From Chitinophagaceae bacterium (GTDB taxonomy: Bacteria > Bacteroidota > Bacteroidia > Chitinophagales > Chitinophagaceae), in contig JADKAZ010000008.1 of the NCBI GenBank assembly GCA_016719015.1, positions 41,179 through 105,178 of the forward strand: DNA of 64,000 nt, written 5' to 3'. How positions within the stretch are numbered: the first letter of the stretch is position 1; the number at the start of each line of letters is the position of its first letter. Of the stretch, positions 58,916 to 64,000 are shown in pieces. Made by a program: the position numbers and the translations under genes. The notes below the pieces were generated by a model, which worked only from the letters and a program-made list of their open reading frames with translations, was not told where the DNA came from and did no database searches.

Positions 58916-61366
58916 TTACCTCCACGCATTCCTGAACCTGTCCCAGGTTGTCAATCCGATCTTGAACTGTACCGGGTTGTTGAATTTATTTGCAACGGAG
59001 CCTACTACATATATTCCAAGCTTTACCCGTGCCAATGGATTAAACGGCCATTTAAATACTCTTTCAATACCTGTAAAGAATTCAAGATATCGCAGGCTTC
59101 TTTCTTTGGTGATCAGAAATCCACCACCGGCCACTTCCTGCAGCTTTAGTTTTTTAAAGAATGGTATCCGGTTGATAAGAAAACCATTGAACTCATGTAC
59201 CAGGTTGCCCTGCCAGAACCTGTCAAATACCGGGAAAGTAGAATCCAGGGCCTGGAAAGATTTATTTGGATTCTGAAAAAATAAAGGATCACCCTGCCGC
59301 ATAAATTTAAAATCAATGATGCGCAAATTTTTTGTATTGGTAAAGTCGCCGGTTTTGACAATGTAAGCTGTTTGACCAGCTACCCCAAGGTTAATATGCT
59401 GCTCCACTCCAAACTCCAGGTAATCAAAATCAATTTTACTCTTAAATAATTTGGGTACTCCCTTTTTCCAGGCAACATAAAAAGTAGGCCATTTAGAGCC
59501 GAGATAGATTTTTTCTTTCGGCTCCCGGATGTATCTCAGTTTGGGAGTAAAATATAATTTTATTTCATTGTAGGTGGCATTGTACGGATCAAACTCAACA
59601 GGCGGGTCATTGGATATACCGAAAATACTGTCGGCATTATTGCCCACTTTGTAATCACTCACTGACCGGCGAAAAGCCACTTCAAATTTATTCAGCAAGC
59701 GAAGGCCATTGAAAATATCAAGACCATGATTTATTTCAACAGAATTATTAAGATAGATATTACTTCGCTTCAACACATTTACCCAGGCATCACCCGGATA
59801 AATAAATTCAAAATTACGGCCGGCACTGATGCCGAACTGTCCCTGGTTAAAAGGATTATATAGCCGCTTCACACTTATAGCACCGTTTACATCATGATTG
59901 CGGAAACCATAACTTATATCAGCTTCCACCGCCAGTTTTTTTCGGGAAGGAAAAGTTTTACGGTAAGCCCCGGCCAGTTTTAACCTTGCCCCGCCAAAAG
60001 ATACTGGTTGAATAATAGAAGTAATAGGAGGTAGTATCCACATCCTCTCTTTTTTATGATCATTAAAGACCTGACCGAAAATCAACATCTTTTTCCAGGT
60101 AATTTTATTAAGCACCCTGTCGATTGAATCTAAATAAGCTTCGCTTCGCATATATCTGTACACACTGTCCTGGTAGCGGGCATATAATTCTTGGCGCCGG
60201 GATAATGGCTCTGTCCGCACCGATTTCCAGAAAGTAGAATCCTGCTCATATGCTTCTTGTGAAGTTGAACTTACTTCAGTACCAAAATGCCCTCTTTTAA
60301 AATTTTTATTCAATTCATAACCCGAATAAGCAACCACCGTTTCTCCATACAATCTTCCCTTCTTCGTTTTAATATAATAATTAAACTGCTGACGGGTAAT
60401 CATCCTGCCACTATCCCCTACTTGTCCGTACTCCTGCTTCACTTCCATAAAATCATATTCCGGCATGTGGGCCGGTGGTATTCTGAACTCCACACTAAGT
60501 ACAGCCCAGGTGCTATCCTGCACCCTTATCTCTCCTTCGATAGTAGCATTGCTCAATTGCCTTGGCCTTATGGCGATAGTATAGACTTTTGGTTTAACTG
60601 TCCGGTCAATCTTTAGTGTTTTAAACCGGTAAGCAACTAATCCGCTATAGCTAAGTGGCGAAACAAACGGAATCTTGGAAACAGGGGGTGTATTGATCAG
60701 GTTATTGTAGATATAAAAATCCCCTTCCGTTGCTGATAAATAAAAAAGACTGGCAGAATTACCTCTTTTGATAACACCAAGACGTTCTTCTTTTATCTGT
60801 CCATTTGCATTCCTGTCCAGCCGTAATGATACCTCTGAAAGCGACATGCCATCAAACCCTGTTTTGACTGCGGTGTCGTTTTCATTTTTCTTTTTAGTAA
60901 ACCCAGAATCCAGTTGGGTGGCTTTGATGTAGGCGTTGCAGGAATATGAACCGATGGCATCAAGGATGGCTTCTTTATTTTTTACCACATTCCTGATGAT
61001 CTCTTCGGCCCTGTCTCTTGTTTTTACTTTCAATATTACTTCTGAAAGATTACTTCCTTCATCCGTTTCAAGTTCTAAATTTTCTGTAATGTCTTTATTA
61101 TTTATAAAAATAGTGACTACCCGGGTCTTGTAACCTATCATACTTACAACAAGATCATATTGTCCCCTTTCTAAAAAAAACTGGTACGACCCGTCATCTT
61201 TTGTAACAGCGCCTTTACGCAATTCCTTAATTTCAACGCTGGCAAGTGGCAATGGCTCTTTCCTGTTATCCAATATAGTTCCTGATAACTTATACAATTG
61301 CCCGTACGAAATAAGGGTTGGCAACATGAAGAGTAATAGTAAAAAATAACCGGGCTTTCGTTTCAT
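58916..61366 (-). CDS. DUF5686-family outer-membrane protein with carboxypeptidase-like domain
   Basis: The 816-residue protein has a signal peptide (FLLLLFMLPTLISYGQ). A carboxypeptidase-like regulatory domain covers about 25-105 (LSGTILDNRKEPLPLASVEI, TKDDGSYQFFLERGQYDLVV). A long region typical of DUF5686 follows (KNKEAILDAIGSYSCNAYIK, RKIAVEADISYGFRNHD-like barrel strands). It probably ends as an outer-membrane barrel (VKLGIYVVGSVANKFN). Function is unknown. The 490 bases upstream (61367-61856) have no recognised gene. Confidence 0.85.
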   Translation of the reverse strand: MKRKPGYFLLLLFMLPTLISYGQLYKLSGTILDNRKEPLPLASVEIKELRKGAVTKDDGSYQFFLERGQYDLVVSMIGYKTRVVTIFINNKDITENLELETDEGSNLSEVILKVKTRDRAEEIIRNVVKNKEAILDAIGSYSCNAYIKATQLDSGFTKKKNENDTAVKTGFDGMSLSEVSLRLDRNANGQIKEERLGVIKRGNSASLFYLSATEGDFYIYNNLINTPPVSKIPFVSPLSYSGLVAYRFKTLKIDRTVKPKVYTIAIRPRQLSNATIEGEIRVQDSTWAVLSVEFRIPPAHMPEYDFMEVKQEYGQVGDSGRMITRQQFNYYIKTKKGRLYGETVVAYSGYELNKNFKRGHFGTEVSSTSQEAYEQDSTFWKSVRTEPLSRRQELYARYQDSVYRYMRSEAYLDSIDRVLNKITWKKMLIFGQVFNDHKKERMWILPPITSIIQPVSFGGARLKLAGAYRKTFPSRKKLAVEADISYGFRNHDVNGAISVKRLYNPFNQGQFGISAGRNFEFIYPGDAWVNVLKRSNIYLNNSVEINHGLDIFNGLRLLNKFEVAFRRSVSDYKVGNNADSIFGISNDPPVEFDPYNATYNEIKLYFTPKLRYIREPKEKIYLGSKWPTFYVAWKKGVPKLFKSKIDFDYLEFGVEQHINLGVAGQTAYIVKTGDFTNTKNLRIIDFKFMRQGDPLFFQNPNKSFQALDSTFPVFDRFWQGNLVHEFNGFLINRIPFFKKLKLQEVAGGGFLITKERSLRYLEFFTGIERVFKWPFNPLARVKLGIYVVGSVANKFNNPVQFKIGLTTWDRFRNAWR

Positions 61367-61856
61367 TTTCCTTTCTTCAGATTGATTTCATTGCAAAAAT
61401 TGGAATTAAAAAGCGGGTAGTCGTATTTTATTTTAATTTTTTGATTTTTTAACAGAACACTAAGGACGATCACCTGCTGATTCACGGAGTTTGAAAGAGA
61501 TGACCACCTGAAACACATGGTTGCAATCTGCCTGAAACAAAAATCATCTTGGATGTTTGTAATAATACCTAATTAAAAAACCTTCCTTCGGGTCTTTGAA
61601 CCGCATATAGTCTTGTATGGATTTATAAAGAAAAAATCATTAACTAAATCTTCTTGCATGGTATTTGTATTCACAGATGTGAATAAGTAACTTTAGGATA
61701 AAACAATATTCATAAGTAATATTGAATAGTAAGGGCAGGCTTTTGCAAATGAGCAGAAGACGTAATGAATCCGGTACCGCCCTTCGCCGGCTTATTGAAA
61801 CATGGTTCCTCTCCTCTCACTAATTAATGGAATAAGAACCACAAAAACGATGTGAA
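61367..61856. other. Long intergenic region upstream of phoH, no gene recognised
   Basis: This 490-base divergent gap is AT-rich near the DUF5686 start. It contains TATTCATAAGTAATATTGAATA (imperfect palindrome, near 61710) and a GC-richer stretch at 61735-61815 (GGTACCGCCCTTCGCCGG). I see no open frame with coding character, no tRNA and no terminator. It may hold promoters for both genes, or a small RNA. Confidence 0.4.
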
Positions 61857-62876
61857 TTGACTGACACAATCATCAACCTCGAAACCGTAAACCCTATTGA
61901 ATTTTTTGGTGTAAACAACGGTAAACTCGACATCCTCAAAAAGAAATTTCCCCTGTTAAAGATTCTCTCCCGTGGCACACAGTTGAAATTGAGTGGCGCC
62001 CCGGAGCAGATAGATACTGCCAGGGAAAAAATCTCCCTCATCGTTACTTATCTTGAAAGAAACGGCCATATGAGCCAGAATTATTTTGAGCAGGTACTTG
62101 GCGGGGATGATGCCGAAGTCATTGACCACTTCAAGGAAAAGAATCCCAATGAAGTTTTGGTGTTTGGACCCAATGGAAAATCGGTGAGGGCAAGAACAGC
62201 CAATCAGAAAAAAATGGTGCAGGAATCCGAAAAGAATGATATCGTATTTGCCATCGGCCCGGCGGGTACTGGTAAAACATATACTGCCGTTGCATTGGCA
62301 GTAAGGGCATTAAAGAATAAACAGGTAAAGAAAATTATTCTTACCCGGCCTGCAGTCGAAGCTGGCGAAAGCCTTGGTTTTTTGCCTGGCGATTTAAAAG
62401 AGAAAATTGACCCTTACCTGCGTCCGCTATATGATGCACTCGATGATATGATACCGGCCGATAAACTCGGATATTATATGACCACCCGTACTATTGAAAT
62501 TGCACCGCTGGCTTATATGCGGGGCCGCACACTCGATAATGCGTACATTATTTTAGATGAGGCGCAAAATGCGACGGAGCTCCAATTAAAGATGTTCCTG
62601 ACAAGAATCGGTGCCAATGCCAAAGCTATCATTACCGGTGATATGACGCAGGTGGATCTTCCCCGTAACCAGCGAAGTGGTTTGCAAATGGCTACCCGGA
62701 TTTTAAAAAATATTGATGGCATTGCCCATATTGAACTGGATGAGGAAGATGTGGTTCGTCACCGCCTGGTGAAAGCCATTATTAAAGCCTATAACAAAGA
62801 ACATGAAAAAGAGGAAGCGGAATATGCCAACAGGCAAGCGCCGGCAATTGTAAAGAAAGACAAGCCAGCGACCTGA
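61857..62876 (+). CDS. PhoH-family ATPase
   Basis: The protein (339 residues from TTG 61857) belongs to the PhoH/YbeZ group of RNA-linked P-loop ATPases, thought to act with the endonuclease YbeY in rRNA processing. It has an N-terminal KH-like segment (LLKILSRGTQLKLSGAPEQI). Walker A is GPAGTGKTYTAVALAV (about residue 134), Walker B is YIILDEAQNAT (about 228), and further motifs are LTRPAVEAGESLGFLPGDL and ITGDMTQVDLPRNQRSGL. No ATG fits the conserved N-terminus; the TTG start is chosen for that reason. A YiiX-like gene follows after 30 bases. Confidence 0.93.
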   Translation: MTDTIINLETVNPIEFFGVNNGKLDILKKKFPLLKILSRGTQLKLSGAPEQIDTAREKISLIVTYLERNGHMSQNYFEQVLGGDDAEVIDHFKEKNPNEVLVFGPNGKSVRARTANQKKMVQESEKNDIVFAIGPAGTGKTYTAVALAVRALKNKQVKKIILTRPAVEAGESLGFLPGDLKEKIDPYLRPLYDALDDMIPADKLGYYMTTRTIEIAPLAYMRGRTLDNAYIILDEAQNATELQLKMFLTRIGANAKAIITGDMTQVDLPRNQRSGLQMATRILKNIDGIAHIELDEEDVVRHRLVKAIIKAYNKEHEKEEAEYANRQAPAIVKKDKPAT

Positions 62877-62906
62877 GACTGAGAAAAGAATTATTACTTT
62901 GCAGGA

Positions 62907-63555
62907 ATGAAGAGAACTGATTTTTTCTTTTTATTCCTGCTTTCTATTTGCTGGGCATGCCATTTTAGTGCTACAAAAAACAAAGCCCCCCTCGCTCCTG
63001 CCCTGCTCGCTGCCGGGTTTAAATCAATTGACAGCACTAAATCAATTATAAAAGATGGTGATGTTGTTTTCAGAAACGGCACTGATGAAGTTAGCAGAGC
63101 CGCCAGGAGTATGAACAGGAAAGACACTTCCTTTTCGCACTGCGGCCTGGTATTTATTGAACATGATTCGGTATTCGTTTATCATGCACTGGGGGGCAGC
63201 TATAATCCCAGCCAAAAATTAAAACGGGAACTACTTGATAGTTTTTGTAACCCCTCCGAAAATAATGCCCTGGGTATTTACCGGTATAACCTGGAAAAAG
63301 AGGCGGCAGAAAAACTAAGAAAAAACTGTTGGCGGTTATTATAAAGCTGGTTTAAAATTCGATATGTACTTTAATTATTTCTCAGATGATGTAATGTATT
63401 GTTCAGAATTTGTTTTTAAATCACTAAACCAATGCGTAAACGGTGCTTATAACAAATATTTGCGGCTTGACACATTACCCTATGGTGTGACGACTGATGA
63501 TATTTTTTTAAATGAAAACTGCACCCTGGTCAAACGACTGCAATTTGGGTGGTAA
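62907..63555 (+). CDS. YiiX/YebB-like NlpC/P60-superfamily cysteine hydrolase, frameshifted
   Basis: The product starts with a short signal segment (FLFLLSICWACHFSA). It shows the circularly permuted NlpC/P60 (papain-like) pattern of YiiX: KDGDVVFRNGTDEVSRAARS, the His in SFSHCGLVFIEHDSVFVYHA, and the Cys in VMYCSEFVFKSLN. The frame is broken at an A run (63320-63325). One A fewer gives KTVGGYYKAGLKFDMYFNYF and joins both halves at 215 residues, the family's usual size. The order His-then-Cys is the permuted one. Relatives are lipid- or peptide-bond hydrolases of the envelope; the substrate is unknown. It follows phoH closely. Confidence 0.8.
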
Positions 63556-63599
63556 AAATTTCCCCGAGGAAGCATACATTTGTAATTCAAAACCAAAAA

Positions 63600-64000
63600 A
63601 TGAAAAAGATAACCAACTCCCTTTTAATCGCAGGCGCAATAGTAATGTTAACCGCTGGTTGTAAAGGAAAAGACAAAGTAGTAAACGATCCTAAAGCAGT
63701 TGTGGTAGCCTTCTTTGAAAGAATGGCAAAAAAAGATTTTGATGGGGCAGCGGCACTCGCTACTAAAGATAGCAAGGCCACCCTTGACATGATGAAAAAA
63801 GCGATTGATGCTGCTGAGAAAATGGGAATGAAAGAGACTACCCCTAAAGACGATCCAACAGAAGAATTTAAGAAAATGGTGATTGGAGAGGCTAAAATTG
63901 ATGGTGATAATGCTACTGTTTCAGTAACCAATACAGTAAAAAATAACAAGACGAATGATTTTCCCCTTAAAAAAGAAGGTGGGTCCTGGAAAGTCGATTT
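63600..64000 (+). CDS. DUF4878-like lipoprotein, cut by the window end
   Basis: Only the first 133 codons are present. The signal is SLLIAGAIVMLTAGCKG with a lipobox Cys. The mature part has DPKAVVVAFFERMAKKDFDGAAALATKDS, which matches the NTF2-like DUF4878 pattern, then beta strands (NATVSVTNTVKNN, EGGSWKVDF). Relatives are small exported proteins of unknown role. A TACATTTG sequence at 63575-63582 resembles a -7 box, 18 bases before the ATG. Most of the domain is visible; the end is outside the window. Confidence 0.8.
   Translation, partial: MKKITNSLLIAGAIVMLTAGCKGKDKVVNDPKAVVVAFFERMAKKDFDGAAALATKDSKATLDMMKKAIDAAEKMGMKETTPKDDPTEEFKKMVIGEAKIDGDNATVSVTNTVKNNKTNDFPLKKEGGSWKVD

Noticed and set aside
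466..63325. Programmed frameshifting as a shared mechanism for the split genes
   Set aside because: The sites are in both directions (+1 and -1), at plain A/T runs without shared slippery heptamers or downstream structures, and in unrelated genes; uncorrected homopolymer errors explain them more simply.

Overview
The window is chromosomal DNA of a member of the Bacteroidota, most likely family Chitinophagaceae. The case rests on the gene families: S9 dipeptidyl peptidase, SprB-type repeats, TonB-dependent receptor with carboxypeptidase-like domain, DUF5686, DUF6702, BlaR1/BlaI pairs, and a zinc-free L36. One clear promoter of the Bacteroidota type (TTTG, 19 bases, TAnnTTTa) supports this, as do weak Shine-Dalgarno signals. 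The taxon is inferred from gene content; no rRNA gene is present. I see no tRNA, prophage, insertion sequence, CRISPR array or recognisable defence system.

Layout. 0-2.5 kb: 3' part of a DPP IV-like peptidase, then ubiX. 2.5-6.5 kb (minus): a repeat-rich lipoprotein with a heme-binding motif, an ECF sigma factor with a membrane/beta-barrel partner, and a small unknown protein. 6.6-13 kb: secreted protein, aconitase, PspC protein, BlaR1/BlaI module with double operator, cysteine desulfurase. 13.1-17 kb: three-gene periplasmic molybdenum aldehyde oxidoreductase. 17-24 kb: GlmM, methyltransferase, LTA-synthase-like sulfatase, PAP2 phosphatase, CNNM/CorC protein, DUF6702 protein. 24.1-29.7 kb: HupE/UreJ-like protein and two tandem M1 metallopeptidases. 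29.8-34.9 kb: esterase, about 0.9 kb of homopolymer-dominated sequence that looks artefactual, a YwqK/MORN-like protein and a BNR-propeller protein. 35-45.3 kb: HtrA-like protease, CoA-transferase, AroQ, CarA, DinB-like protein, AguA and AguB (agmatine to putrescine), PEP carboxylase. 45.5-49.6 kb (minus): infA-rpmJ-rpsM-rpsK-rpsD-rpoA-rplQ. 49.7-64 kb: small lipoproteins, HmgA, phosphoesterase, propeller and TPR lipoproteins, Rpe, TonB-dependent receptor, DUF5686 protein, PhoH, a YiiX-like hydrolase and the start of a DUF4878-like lipoprotein.

Much of the coding capacity serves the envelope: signal peptides or lipoboxes, periplasmic peptidases, beta-barrels and surface repeats. The rest is core metabolism and translation. 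Several genes are split by single-base length differences in A/T homopolymers (near 470, 3340, 50470 and 63322, possibly also 24705 and 30575). With the homopolymer block at 30.6-31.5 kb, this points to uncorrected sequencing errors rather than real pseudogenes.

I did not find a convincing undescribed multi-gene system. The best leads are: hairpin elements placed just after stop codons with compensatory stem changes, two matching palindromes in front of hmgA, a SprB-repeat lipoprotein ending in a cytochrome-c-like motif, and an L17 protein carrying a helix-hairpin-helix extension.
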